64,000 bases of DNA from contig NC_018515.1 in assembly GCF_000231385.2 (NCBI RefSeq), positions 1,014,001 to 1,078,000 of the forward strand. The letters are read 5' to 3'. This DNA comes from Desulfosporosinus meridiei DSM 13257. Its GTDB lineage: Bacteria > Bacillota > Desulfitobacteriia > Desulfitobacteriales > Desulfitobacteriaceae. Positions 1 to 8,303 of the stretch are shown in pieces. Below the pieces are notes generated by a model. That model ran no database searches. It was not told the origin of the DNA and saw nothing but the letters and a program-made list of their open reading frames with translations. Positions within the stretch are counted from its first letter, which is position 1. The number at the start of each line of letters is the position of its first letter. Made by a program: the position numbers and the translations under genes.

Positions 1-564
1 CATTGTTTGATCGGGAAAGTCGATATAATGGAATACACAGCGCCTTAAAAAGGCATCGGGAAGCTCCTTTTCTGCATTGCTTGTTATAATCACAATGGGA
101 CGATGTTTGGTTGCAATGGTTTCTCCGGTTTCAGGGATATAGAAATTCATAACGTCTAATTCCCAAAGCAGATCATTAGGGAATTCTAAGTCAGCCTTGT
201 CGATCTCATCGATCAAAAGTACCACCCGCTCCTCGGACTGGAAGGCTTCGCCGAGTTTTCCGAGCTTAATATATTGTTTGATGTCGGATACATTTTGCCC
301 CCCAAATTGACTGTCGTAGAGGCGCTGAACTGTGTCATAGACGTAGAGACCGTCTTGGGCTTTAGTGGTGGATTTTATATTCCAAACTATTAAGCGGAGG
401 CCCAGGGAGCGAGCGATGCTCTCGGCCAGTACAGTTTTCCCTGTGCCAGGCTCTCCTTTTATCAGGAGCGGTCGTTTTAAAGCGACTGAGATATTGACAC
501 TATTGCTAAGATCCTTGGAAACTATGTAATCCTCAGTACCTTGATAGATTAGCTCATCAGTCAT
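1..564 (-). CDS. MoxR-like AAA+ ATPase (C-terminus cut by window edge)
   Basis: The first 188 codons of an AAA+ ATPase are read from the ATG at 562-564 on the minus strand; the gene runs off the left edge of the window. Walker A GEPGTGKT lies at residues 37-44, a Walker B segment ending LIDEIDKAD near residue 120, and a sensor-1-like VIITSN further on. The ribosome-binding site AGGGGGAAA sits just upstream of the ATG. The sequence resembles the MoxR/AAA_5 family, whose members act as chaperone-like ATPases and usually pair with a von Willebrand A-domain protein. No such partner is visible because the region downstream of this gene is outside the window. Family assignment is good; the cellular role is unknown. 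Confidence 0.85.
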   Translation of the reverse strand, partial: MTDELIYQGTEDYIVSKDLSNSVNISVALKRPLLIKGEPGTGKTVLAESIARSLGLRLIVWNIKSTTKAQDGLYVYDTVQRLYDSQFGGQNVSDIKQYIKLGKLGEAFQSEERVVLLIDEIDKADLEFPNDLLWELDVMNFYIPETGETIATKHRPIVIITSNAEKELPDAFLRRCVFHYIDFPDQTM

Positions 565-1240
565 TTAGATATTTCCCCCTGTTCTGATTAAACTTGTATC
601 AACATAATACCACTATTTGGTGGGTTTTGGGCAACAATTTATCAGACTATTGAATTTTTATAGCGTGAGGTATCGGAGCAAGTCTATCCCTCTTATCCAT
701 TGATTGAGAGCAGCGTCCAACTAAAATTAAATTACATAAAATGGAATTAAAGTCTCGATTTTGTTGTGAGAACTGACTTAGGACTACGAAGATTGCTTTA
801 GCAGATAATATTTAAATTTAATTACTTACAAACGTTAAGTAGTTTTAACATATAGGATATCTTCAATAATTATTAGTTGTTTCCATAACAAATTAGAGTA
901 TTTAGAGATGTATTAAGTTGCAGAACTATTGACTATTCATGGCTTTAGCGATACTATTATTAACTAACATAGGTCAAAAGTCCCATACACTATAGCCCAA
1001 AAGTCCTAGCGAAATTTGTCAAAAAATACAAATTTTAAGATTATTTTGGGGACAAGTTAAATTTTACACTAGCCGCTTAAGGTTATTTTCCATTAATATT
1101 AAATATTTTTTATGCTATAATATACCTATTATTGTTTTAATTACATAATTAGCCTGAATCCATTAAAGAGAGAATTAGTCGTCCGGGTTCCTTGGGGGGG
1201 TAACTTAAAGCTTGCAACGGAAAGGTGTCAGTAAGAGTGT
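565..1240. other. 676-bp AT-rich intergenic region between divergent genes
   Basis: This stretch separates the minus-strand ATPase from the plus-strand pilus operon. I see no convincing gene. It holds a promoter-like sequence at 1093-1121, a leader of about 113 nt before pilB that includes a run of seven G residues (1194-1200), and a short direct repeat containing CAAAAGTCC near 973 and 998. Nothing else was recognised. Confidence 0.7.
1093..1121 (+). promoter_or_regulatory. Candidate extended -10 promoter for pilus locus 1
   Basis: A perfect TATAAT (1116-1121) is preceded by TGC, giving an extended -10 element. A weak -35, TTAATA (1093-1098), lies 17 bp upstream. Transcription would start near 1128 and leave a leader of about 113 nt before pilB. 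Confidence 0.5.
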
Positions 1241-2926
1241 ATGGAAAAGCCTAAACAGAAAATAAAGCTGGGCGAACTCTTAATGGGAGCAGGAATGCTT
1301 ACACAGGCTCAGCTAGAAGAGGTGTTAGCTGAACAAGGAAAGTCCAGAAAACGGATGGGGCAAATCCTTATTGAGCGTAACATTCTAACAGAAGAAGAAA
1401 TCATGGATACTCTCGCTGTGCAGCTTTCTCTCGAACGTTTTGATATTGGCAAAGCCTTTATTGATCCGGAAGTAGCTAGATGCATCCCGAAAGAAGTGGC
1501 AAAAAAATATAATCTGATTCCCTTTGGTGAAAAAGATGGCAAACTGCAAGTAGCTATGAGCGATCCTCTCAATATCTTCGCCATAGATGATATTTCGTTT
1601 ATAACGCAAAAGCCTATTCAACCTTGTATTGCAGGATTCGAGGCCATTGAAAAGGCCATCGAGCTATATTTCAGCAAACAATCTACCGATAAAGCCTTAG
1701 AAGACTTGAAAAAGGAATACAAGGTTGAACTTGACGGTAAGTACGATCAAGCTATCATTGATGAAGTTCAGAGCGCTCCGGCAGTAAGGCTTACCAATTC
1801 AATTGTGAATCAGGCCATTACTTCTGGGGCAAGCGATATACATATAGAACCCTTTGAAAAGGAAGTAAAGGTTCGTTATCGAATTGACGGGGTTTTAGTG
1901 GCCAGTATGGCAATCCCTAAGAGCTTGTACTCATCAGTGTGCACCCGTATTAAAATCATGGCGGGGATGAACATTGCTGAAAATAGAATCCCTCAAGACG
2001 GAAGGAACGAAATGGAGGTTGGGGGGAGGAGCTATGATTTCCGGGTTTCCTCATTGCCCACTGTATTTGGAGAGAAAATAGTAATTCGGATTCTTGATGG
2101 GAAAAACTTTGATTTAAACAGAAGTATGATTGGCTTTACTAATCATGATAATGCTATTCTTAACAGGATTCTAAGCATGCCCTATGGAATTGTCCTCTTA
2201 ACAGGTCCTACGGGAAGTGGGAAATCTACCACTCTTTATACAATTCTAAAAGAGTTTAACACTGTCGACAAAAATATTGTAACTGTTGAAGATCCTGTAG
2301 AATACACCTTGCTGGGTATTAACCAAGTTCAAGTTAATTCAAAAGCAGGATTAACCTTTGCTTCCAGTTTGAGAAGCATTCTCAGGCAAGATCCGGATAT
2401 TATCATGATCGGAGAAATGCGGGACGAAGAAACGGCTCATATCGCAGTCCGGGCGGCTATAACCGGTCACTTGGTATTTTCCACCCTCCATACCAATGAT
2501 GCCCCTACCTCCTTGACCCGCTTAGTAGATATGGGAATTGCTCCTTATCTGGTTGCGGAGTCCACTATTGGGATCATAAGCCAAAGACTCCTGCGCAAAC
2601 TCTGCCCCTCCTGCAAAAGAGGTTATCTGGCAGATGATCGGGAGAAAAAAATCCTGCGGGATCTGAACGTTGTAAAATTATATAAACCAACAGGTTGCCC
2701 CGCTTGTAATAATACCGGCTATAAAGGCCGTATTGCCATCCATGAGGTCTTATACTTAGATAGTAAAATGCGCAGTATTATTGAAAAAGGTGCCAATGCC
2801 GATGAGTTGAGAACCCTTGCCGTCAAGAACGGGATGGTGCCCCTTTATGAAAACTGTAAGAGGCTCGTTATCAATGGAGTTACCAGTATTAATGAAATGG
2901 TTCGTACAGTCTACGCCAGAGATTAG
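1241..2926 (+). CDS. pilB: Type IV pilus assembly ATPase PilB (locus 1), MshEN type
   Basis: GspE/PilB-family hexameric ATPase that powers pilus extension from the cytoplasmic face of the membrane. The N-terminal MshEN domain shows two 24-residue motifs (residues 9-32 starting KLG and ending Q; 38-61 starting RMG and ending Q) separated by five residues, the pattern known to bind c-di-GMP in MshE-type ATPases. The catalytic domain has Walker A GPTGSGKST at about 322-330, the Walker B segment DPDIIMIGEMRD, and a CPSC...CPAC tetracysteine zinc motif near the C-terminus. The length of 561 residues is normal for PilB. The AAAGGTG ribosome-binding site lies about 12 nt before the ATG. It is the first gene of the locus and pilC follows 49 bp later. 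Confidence 0.93.
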   Translation: MEKPKQKIKLGELLMGAGMLTQAQLEEVLAEQGKSRKRMGQILIERNILTEEEIMDTLAVQLSLERFDIGKAFIDPEVARCIPKEVAKKYNLIPFGEKDGKLQVAMSDPLNIFAIDDISFITQKPIQPCIAGFEAIEKAIELYFSKQSTDKALEDLKKEYKVELDGKYDQAIIDEVQSAPAVRLTNSIVNQAITSGASDIHIEPFEKEVKVRYRIDGVLVASMAIPKSLYSSVCTRIKIMAGMNIAENRIPQDGRNEMEVGGRSYDFRVSSLPTVFGEKIVIRILDGKNFDLNRSMIGFTNHDNAILNRILSMPYGIVLLTGPTGSGKSTTLYTILKEFNTVDKNIVTVEDPVEYTLLGINQVQVNSKAGLTFASSLRSILRQDPDIIMIGEMRDEETAHIAVRAAITGHLVFSTLHTNDAPTSLTRLVDMGIAPYLVAESTIGIISQRLLRKLCPSCKRGYLADDREKKILRDLNVVKLYKPTGCPACNNTGYKGRIAIHEVLYLDSKMRSIIEKGANADELRTLAVKNGMVPLYENCKRLVINGVTSINEMVRTVYARD

Positions 2927-2975
2927 TCTATAACAATTAACACTTCTGAATCTCGAAAAGAGGTAGTAAAAGAGG

Positions 2976-4181
2976 ATGCCTATATATACCTTTAGGGCCA
3001 AAAAGTTAAATGGAGAAGAACTCACAGGTACTCAAGAATTTGCGTCCATAGAGGTTCTTAAGGCCATGTTGTCCGATCAAGGTTTTTTTCTCATTGATGC
3101 TCAGATTAAAGGAAAAGAATACAGCTTTGGCGAATTGCTCAAACGAGTTGACATGAAGGATATTTCCCTTTTCTGTCGACAATTCTCGGTTATTCTAAAT
3201 GCTGGGATTCCCATTGTCGAGGCTATAGCCATATTACGAGATCAGGTGGAAAAAAAGAAATTCCGAGATACCTTAGAAGATGTCCACGACCAACTCCAAA
3301 GAGGTAATCTGTTTTCCAGCACTCTGCAGGCTCATCCCAAGGTTTTCCCGGATTTTATGATAAACATGGTTGAAGTGGGTGAAGCGAGCGGAACCTTAGA
3401 TTCCATTATGATTAGCTTGGCTGAGTATTATGAAAAAGAGAACAAGCTACGTCGTAAAATCAAAAGCGCTATGACTTATCCCATGATTCTCCTAATTCTG
3501 ATGATTGGTGTCGTCACCTTGCTGATGGTTAAGGTTCTTCCCACCTTTTCTAATATCCTGCAGTCCATGGGAGGGGAACTGCCTGCCTTGACTAAAATCC
3601 TCATGGGGATGAGCGATTTTATGGTTCAGAATGTGGCGTTGATTTTTGCGATTGTGGCACTTGGAGGAATAGGGCTAAGAGTTCTTTCCAAGAATGATGA
3701 ATTTAGATTTTGGCTGGATTCTTTAAAATTACGAGCCCCGGTGATTAAAGCAACCGTAGTAAAAGTAATCACTGCTCGATTCGCGAGAAGTATGGGGATT
3801 TTACTTAAAAGCGGCATACCGATTATCCGTTCCTTTGAGATTATGAATGATTTGCTGGGGAATCGGGTGGTAGCTCACAAGTTTACCGAATGCCGGGATG
3901 AAGTTATGGAGGGCAAGGGGATATCAGGCTCCATTAAGAAGATGGGAGTGTTTCCGCCTATGCTAATTCATATGATTGAGGTAGGAGAAGCCACCGGACA
4001 ATTAGACGAAATGCTTACTAGAACAGCTGGATTCTTCGATGAGGAGGTGGAGGAAGCCATCGAGAAACTGACGGCCATGATTGAACCTGCCATGATCGTT
4101 ATAATGGCAGTGGTCGTAGGGACAGTGGTTATGGCAATGATGTTGCCAATGGTCAGCATTATGCAGTCGGTACAACAATAA
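2976..4181 (+). CDS. pilC: Type IV pilus inner-membrane platform protein PilC (locus 1)
   Basis: Polytopic platform protein of the GspF/PilC family that couples the assembly ATPase to pilin insertion. Two T2SF domains are visible, roughly residues 70-195 and 275-395. Hydrophobic segments lie near residues 168-190, 215-235 and 375-398. At 401 residues it has the usual length. An RFxRxxGILLxSGIP-type motif, typical of the second domain, is present. The start ATG follows two purine-rich stretches; the upstream AAAGAGGT is better placed as the ribosome-binding site. It lies between pilB and the pilin genes and is read in the same direction. Confidence 0.93.
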   Translation: MPIYTFRAKKLNGEELTGTQEFASIEVLKAMLSDQGFFLIDAQIKGKEYSFGELLKRVDMKDISLFCRQFSVILNAGIPIVEAIAILRDQVEKKKFRDTLEDVHDQLQRGNLFSSTLQAHPKVFPDFMINMVEVGEASGTLDSIMISLAEYYEKENKLRRKIKSAMTYPMILLILMIGVVTLLMVKVLPTFSNILQSMGGELPALTKILMGMSDFMVQNVALIFAIVALGGIGLRVLSKNDEFRFWLDSLKLRAPVIKATVVKVITARFARSMGILLKSGIPIIRSFEIMNDLLGNRVVAHKFTECRDEVMEGKGISGSIKKMGVFPPMLIHMIEVGEATGQLDEMLTRTAGFFDEEVEEAIEKLTAMIEPAMIVIMAVVVGTVVMAMMLPMVSIMQSVQQ

Positions 4182-4202
4182 ATATAGGGGAGGTATGAAG
4201 AG

Positions 4203-4595
4203 GTGGAACTTAGACAACGTATGGACAAGCTTAAACAAAAGCAAAAGGGATTTACGCTTGTGGAATTAATTGTAGTTATTGCCATTATTGGGATTTTGGC
4301 AGGGGTTATGTTACCGAGGTATTTTGGGTTTACAGATAATGCAAGAGTAGGAGTTGCGATTTCTGAAGCTAAATCTGTAAGAGCAATAGCAGAAGCTTAT
4401 TATTCGAGTAACGGGACATGGCCTCAACCGACCAAATCTAGTGAAAGTAGTACTGTTGATACAATTAATGGAACTACATTTACTGGAGCTACAATAGGTG
4501 CGCTTAATACAACAAATGGTTCTTTTGATTATACAGCAAAAAATAAGAAAAAAGCTCATTGCGATGAAAATGGTGTAGTTACTGAAAAATCATAG
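4203..4595 (+). CDS. Type IV pilin, tandem paralogue 1
   Basis: Class III signal peptide and N-terminal helix of a type IV pilin. A 16-residue charged leader ends in KG, then the mature protein starts FTLVEL with the conserved Glu at position 5. Start is GTG at 4203, nine nt after AGGGGAGGT. The protein has 130 residues, 114 after cleavage. The first 45 or so residues are almost identical to those of the next two genes, while the C-terminal half differs completely and is rich in Thr, Ser and Asn. It would be processed by the prepilin peptidase at 17757 and could be a major pilin of locus 1. Confidence 0.9.
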   Translation: MELRQRMDKLKQKQKGFTLVELIVVIAIIGILAGVMLPRYFGFTDNARVGVAISEAKSVRAIAEAYYSSNGTWPQPTKSSESSTVDTINGTTFTGATIGALNTTNGSFDYTAKNKKKAHCDENGVVTEKS

Positions 4596-4650
4596 AATTT
4601 TGGTCATAGCTAATGACAAGAATTTTAAATTAATTTTATAAATCTGATTA

Positions 4651-4680
4651 ACAATTTAATTGCTAATACAATTAAATTGT
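4651..4680 (+). promoter_or_regulatory. Perfect 12-bp hairpin abutting the pilin 2 ribosome-binding site
   Basis: Arms 4651-4662 and 4669-4680 are exact inverted repeats with a 6-nt loop. The AAGGAGG of the next pilin begins at 4681, directly after the stem. No U-tract follows, so a terminator is unlikely; an mRNA-stabilising or processing structure is more plausible. Confidence 0.7.
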
Positions 4681-4695
4681 AAGGAGGTAGGAAAA

Positions 4696-5097
4696 ATGGA
4701 AATAAAACTGCATATGGAGAAGTTTAAACAAAAACGAAAAGGATTTACTCTTGTAGAATTAATTGTTGTCATAGCTATTATCGGAATCTTGGCGGGCGTT
4801 ATGCTGCCTAAGTATTTTGGATTTTCAGATGATGCCAGAAAGGCTGCAGCAATATCAGAAGCCAAAAGTATAAGAACACTTCTAGAAACATATTCTGCAA
4901 ACGATCCTGAAGGAGACTGGCCATCATTAACTAATGCAACATCAGTAACAGTGAATTCTGAAACTACTACATTTCCCGGTAAAATTACGACTAGCACAGA
5001 TGGAGCTTTTGATTATGTAGCAAATAATGGTTATACTGCGGAATGCACAGAAAATGGGACTATTACTGCCAGTAAGACCCCTGCTTCAGGTGGTTAA
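4696..5097 (+). CDS. Type IV pilin, tandem paralogue 2
   Basis: Second of three tandem pilins. The ATG at 4696 is chosen because AAGGAGGT (4681-4688) precedes it by 7 nt; a longer reading from 4660 would run through the hairpin stem and has no ribosome-binding site. The 16-residue leader ends KRKG, then FTLVELIVVIAIIG, with Glu5 present. The 133-residue protein has a C-terminal half unrelated in sequence to paralogues 1 and 3. Codon differences within the shared N-terminal part are mostly at third positions, which suggests an old duplication kept under selection. Confidence 0.9.
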   Translation: MEIKLHMEKFKQKRKGFTLVELIVVIAIIGILAGVMLPKYFGFSDDARKAAAISEAKSIRTLLETYSANDPEGDWPSLTNATSVTVNSETTTFPGKITTSTDGAFDYVANNGYTAECTENGTITASKTPASGG

Positions 5098-5113
5098 TCA
5101 GGTAATATTAACT

Positions 5114-5152
5114 GAAGAATCGCTATAACAACAGGGGTTATAACGATTCTTC
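5114..5152 (+). promoter_or_regulatory. Long hairpin between pilins 2 and 3
   Basis: Arms 5114-5129 and 5137-5152 pair over 16 positions with one mismatch and a 7-nt loop. The following bases (ACATAGAG) contain no U-tract. This looks like an intercistronic stabilising or processing stem rather than a standard terminator. Confidence 0.65.
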
Positions 5153-5227
5153 ACATAGAGCTATCGTAAAAAATAAAATTCACGTTACTTATTTGTCAAA
5201 CATTATCCTGATCAAGGAGGAGAATAA

Positions 5228-5650
5228 TTGGAACTTAGACAACAACTAAAGAATCTAAAGCAAAATCGAAAAGGCTTCACTCTCGTGGAGTTAATTGTTG
5301 TTATAGCCATTATTGGAATTTTAGCTGGGATTATGCTACCAAGATATTATTCTTTTACCGATGACGCCAGAAGAGGTGCTGCAATATCTGAGGCAAAATC
5401 TATTAGAACTATGTCTGAAACCTTTTATGCTAAGTATGGTAAGTGGCCGGAAGTTTCTGGTGATTCTAATTTCAAAGTTCAAACTGGTGTAGAGAGTGAT
5501 GGTGATCCTAGTTATTCAGATTCGCCCACATTTACAGGTACTATTGATGGAATTGGTACTGCTGATCCGATGAAAGATGGTACCTTCGAATATGAAAAAG
5601 CTGGAGAGACCGCAACTTGTGATGAAGACGGAGCAGTTACTGCAGACTAA
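5228..5650 (+). CDS. Type IV pilin, tandem paralogue 3
   Basis: Third tandem pilin, 140 residues. The TTG at 5228 follows AAGGAGG by 7 nt. The 16-residue leader ends NRKG, then FTLVELIVVIAIIG with Glu5. After about residue 60 the protein diverges from its two neighbours and is rich in Gly, Asp and Thr. All three pilins end with a similar short pattern around a conserved Cys (for example TCDEDGAVT here, HCDENGVVT in paralogue 1), which suggests the same C-terminal strand in each. Confidence 0.9.
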   Translation: MELRQQLKNLKQNRKGFTLVELIVVIAIIGILAGIMLPRYYSFTDDARRGAAISEAKSIRTMSETFYAKYGKWPEVSGDSNFKVQTGVESDGDPSYSDSPTFTGTIDGIGTADPMKDGTFEYEKAGETATCDEDGAVTAD

Positions 5651-5657
5651 TCAATTT

Positions 5658-5697
5658 TATAGAAACAATACAGATCCAAAATCTGTAACGTTCTATA
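5658..5697 (+). promoter_or_regulatory. Compound hairpin downstream of pilin 3
   Basis: An outer stem pairs TATAGAA (5658-5664) with TTCTATA (5691-5697). An inner stem pairs ACAGAT (5670-5675) with ATCTGT (5681-5686). The structure ends just before the AAGGAG of the next gene. It is the third spacer in the pilin array to carry its own hairpin. Confidence 0.55.
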
Positions 5698-5715
5698 CAC
5701 AAGGAGTTGTTGGCA

Positions 5716-6075
5716 GTGCCCAACAATAAAGGGTTTACATTAATCGAAATGATGATAGTAATTGTTATTATTGGAATATTGGCTTCCGCTGCCTATCCTA
5801 CTCTCTCAGGAGCAGCAAACATATCTAATGAGAATGAACGCGCAATACACGAAGAAGTCATCAATAAAGCCTTGATAGAATGCTATGCGCTGACAGGGAC
5901 TTATCCTAATCAGGGAGTTCATGACACAAGTAAATCAAATCTCACATTAAGCGAGTTATCTAAATTAGAAGAGCAAACGGGTATTCACATGAACACCTCC
6001 AAATATGAGTACACCTATGTACTAAATGACAATGGGATCTATGATGTTAATAAACTCCATGTTGATTTGAATTGA
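5716..6075 (+). CDS. Minor type IV pilin (GspG/PilE-like), locus 1
   Basis: Short prepilin of 119 residues. The GTG at 5716 is preferred: AAGGAG (5701-5706) sits 9 nt upstream, whereas the in-frame TTG at 5707 touches the ribosome-binding site and could not use it. The six-residue leader MPNNKG is followed by FTLIEMMIVIVIIG with Glu5. The globular part is short and has a single Cys. It overlaps nothing upstream; the next gene starts 17 bp after the stop. Probably a minor pilin, since its leader and body differ from the three tandem pilins. Confidence 0.85.
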   Translation: MPNNKGFTLIEMMIVIVIIGILASAAYPTLSGAANISNENERAIHEEVINKALIECYALTGTYPNQGVHDTSKSNLTLSELSKLEEQTGIHMNTSKYEYTYVLNDNGIYDVNKLHVDLN

Positions 6076-6092
6076 TATTGGAGGAATCAATA

Positions 6093-6614
6093 TTGGAGAG
6101 TAAGAAATTTAATCAGTTGAAAGATTACCAAGGATATACTCTTGTAGAGCTTATTGTCGTGCTGGCAATTATGGCTATTTTGGGTTCGATGCTGGTGTCA
6201 TTGATGAATGTTGGTGTCCGGTTATACAGAACCGCTGATACAGCAATGAATAATCAAAGTAACGCACGGGTGGCCTTAGCATATGTAACAGTCAAAATTC
6301 GACAGAATGATGCATCTAATGCTATATCAGTCAGTAATGAATTAGATAGTCTAAATGATTCTATCTATGTATTAAAGATAAAAGATGCCAATGTATCAGG
6401 GAATACGATTTGGATCTATTATGATAAGTACACTCAAAAATTGCGAGAACAAAAGGGAAGTAGTAGTTTCGATCCTGTATTAAAAAACGGTACAGAAATA
6501 ACGGGGTTAAAAAGTTTTAAGATTGAAAAAAGTGGGATTACGCTTCACTTTGAGGTTTTATCAATTGATAGTACCGTTTATTTATCACAAGATATCACCT
6601 TGCGATCACCTTAG
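6093..6614 (+). CDS. Minor pilin, PilW/GspJ-like (locus 1)
   Basis: A 173-residue prepilin with a leader ending YQG, then YTLVELIVVLAIMAILG and Glu5. The TTG at 6093 is chosen because GGAGG (6080-6084) is 8 nt upstream; the longer reading from 6072 would begin inside the previous gene with no ribosome-binding site. The body contains an ARVAL segment about 50 residues after the hydrophobic helix, as in PilW/GspJ-type pseudopilins. It likely belongs to the tip complex of locus 1 pili. Confidence 0.8.
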   Translation: MESKKFNQLKDYQGYTLVELIVVLAIMAILGSMLVSLMNVGVRLYRTADTAMNNQSNARVALAYVTVKIRQNDASNAISVSNELDSLNDSIYVLKIKDANVSGNTIWIYYDKYTQKLREQKGSSSFDPVLKNGTEITGLKSFKIEKSGITLHFEVLSIDSTVYLSQDITLRSP

Positions 6615-6712
6615 TATCTTTGTGTTCGACTAGTTAGTATCGATTATCTATTTTTAAGTGAAGAGTTAAACCCTTTTATGCATAGTAATTTGATCAGGCC
6701 GGGAGGAACATC

Positions 6713-7723
6713 ATGTTTAGGGATAATAAAGTTCTTGGTATTGATATCGGCACGCGTTTGACAAAATTTGCTTTATTGAAGCAAGGAACAAAACCGGAAC
6801 TTATTGCCTGGGGGATTGTTCCAACACCTCAGGGAAGTGTTTCTGACGGCCTGATCAGGGACAAGGAAGCCGTCTCGGAAATGCTGAAGAGTGCGATCAG
6901 TGAATATAAGTTAACGGCAAAGAGGGTTGCTGTTACACTGCATTCCTCCGGCATTATGCTGCGGGAACTTAACTTGACGGCTCTAGAAGATGCTGAAATC
7001 GAACCTGCTGTCGAGTTTGAATTATCTCAAAGCTTTCCGGATATGCTGCAAACTCATGCTACTGCTTTCAAAATATATACTAAGACAAGTGAATCTCTGA
7101 ATGGGATTAGCACATCTTGTCCTAAACAAATTGTAAATAGTTATATTGAGCTGTTTGATGATTCTGGTCTAACATTAAAATATGTTGACGTTAATGCTAA
7201 CACATTGGCAAAAGCTTATAATCATTTTGTGCAACCTCCGGTCCCGGGGGATTCGGTGTTAATCGTTGACCTAAGTTATGCAACATCCGAAGTAAATGTT
7301 CTAGTCGATGGAAAGTTAATCTTAAGCCGCAGTGTTTCAGGTGGGGGGGCATTCGTCGATAGCTTAATTGTCAACCGCTTCGAAATCTCCATGGAGGAAG
7401 CAGAAGCAGCCAGGCAGAGCGGGTATAAGCAATTGTCGATAAGTCAGGATGAGTTGGATTCTTGCCTTCGCTTGGGATATTCTTCGGTTGAAGAACAGAT
7501 AAGACAAACTCTGGACTTTATTCGCTATAGTAAGCTGCCTGACGGTATAAAACAGATTTGCCTTACCGGCGGGGGCAGTAATTTTCCAGGTTTGGAGACT
7601 TACTTCAGCGGCATATTCAGGACACCTGTAACAGTTGCACAATCAGATAGTATTCCCCTTGAAGTCTCAGATAAGTTTTTTATTTTGATGCCCGCTATTG
7701 GCGCAGCTTTAAGGGAGGACTAG
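6713..7723 (+). CDS. pilM: Type IV pilus actin-like protein PilM (locus 1)
   Basis: Cytoplasmic actin-fold ATPase that links the pilus motor to PilN/PilO. Phosphate-1 loop GIDIGTRLTKFAL lies near residues 9-21, the phosphate-2 loop VDLSYATSEVNV near 184-195, and the adenosine loop LTGGGSNFPG near 285-294, so nucleotide binding appears intact. Length is 336 residues, normal for PilM. GGGAGG precedes the ATG. It is followed directly by pilN, with only 4 bp between stop and start. Compare the fused and degenerate version in locus 2 (31980-33434). Confidence 0.92.
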   Translation: MFRDNKVLGIDIGTRLTKFALLKQGTKPELIAWGIVPTPQGSVSDGLIRDKEAVSEMLKSAISEYKLTAKRVAVTLHSSGIMLRELNLTALEDAEIEPAVEFELSQSFPDMLQTHATAFKIYTKTSESLNGISTSCPKQIVNSYIELFDDSGLTLKYVDVNANTLAKAYNHFVQPPVPGDSVLIVDLSYATSEVNVLVDGKLILSRSVSGGGAFVDSLIVNRFEISMEEAEAARQSGYKQLSISQDELDSCLRLGYSSVEEQIRQTLDFIRYSKLPDGIKQICLTGGGSNFPGLETYFSGIFRTPVTVAQSDSIPLEVSDKFFILMPAIGAALRED

Positions 7724-7727
7724 TGTC

Positions 7728-8294
7728 TTGAAAGATATAAATCTGATAGCAAAGTCATTGCAGCAAAAACGGGAACATCAAAACTCTGGAATGGGTCAAA
7801 AATTATTGTTTTCGATTCTAATCGTTTTGTTAGTAGGAGCTCTGGGATATGGAGTTCTTGCCTTTCTCAAGGCTCGTTTAGTTACAAAGGAAGAAGCCAT
7901 TGCCCAAAAGATTAAAGAGGCTGCCCCCATTGTTGAACTCAAAAAGAATATACTAGTCAAAGAACAAAAGATTACTCAGCTTTCTGAGGTAATTGATATG
8001 GCAAATGCTCAGTCCATCCTTAATACTAAAATACTTGACGGTATTTCCAAAGTGTTGCCGGAGGATGTCTTTATAGTTAATTATGCAGTGAGCCAAGCAG
8101 GAGAGTTGAATATCATTGGGAAGGCAAGGGACATGGACAGTATAGCTTATTTTGTCCATGAGCTGAAAGAGAGCGGGCTATTCAGTGATGTCTACCTTAG
8201 CAATGTAAGCAGTACCATTAGTAAAAGTTCGGATTCCAATCCCACAGGTATAACAGAGTATAATTTCTCAGCACTTTTAACTTTGAAAAAGTGA
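7728..8294 (+). CDS. pilN: Type IV pilus alignment protein PilN (locus 1)
   Basis: Bitopic inner-membrane protein of 188 residues. A short cytoplasmic N-terminus with the PilM-binding pattern KDINLIAKSL is followed by a membrane segment near residues 25-47, then a periplasm-facing region with coiled-coil and ferredoxin-like fold. The TTG at 7728 follows AAGGGAGG by 9 nt. Position between pilM and pilO and the N-terminal INL motif support the assignment. Confidence 0.88.
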   Translation: MKDINLIAKSLQQKREHQNSGMGQKLLFSILIVLLVGALGYGVLAFLKARLVTKEEAIAQKIKEAAPIVELKKNILVKEQKITQLSEVIDMANAQSILNTKILDGISKVLPEDVFIVNYAVSQAGELNIIGKARDMDSIAYFVHELKESGLFSDVYLSNVSSTISKSSDSNPTGITEYNFSALLTLKK

Positions 8295-8303
8295 GGAAAA
8301 TCC

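Noticed and set aside
1128-1240. Possible c-di-GMP riboswitch in the pilB leader
   Set aside because: The leader has a suitable length and a TTGCAACGGAAAGG stretch, but the conserved blocks of class I and class II c-di-GMP riboswitches cannot be aligned by eye. A covariance-model search would decide.
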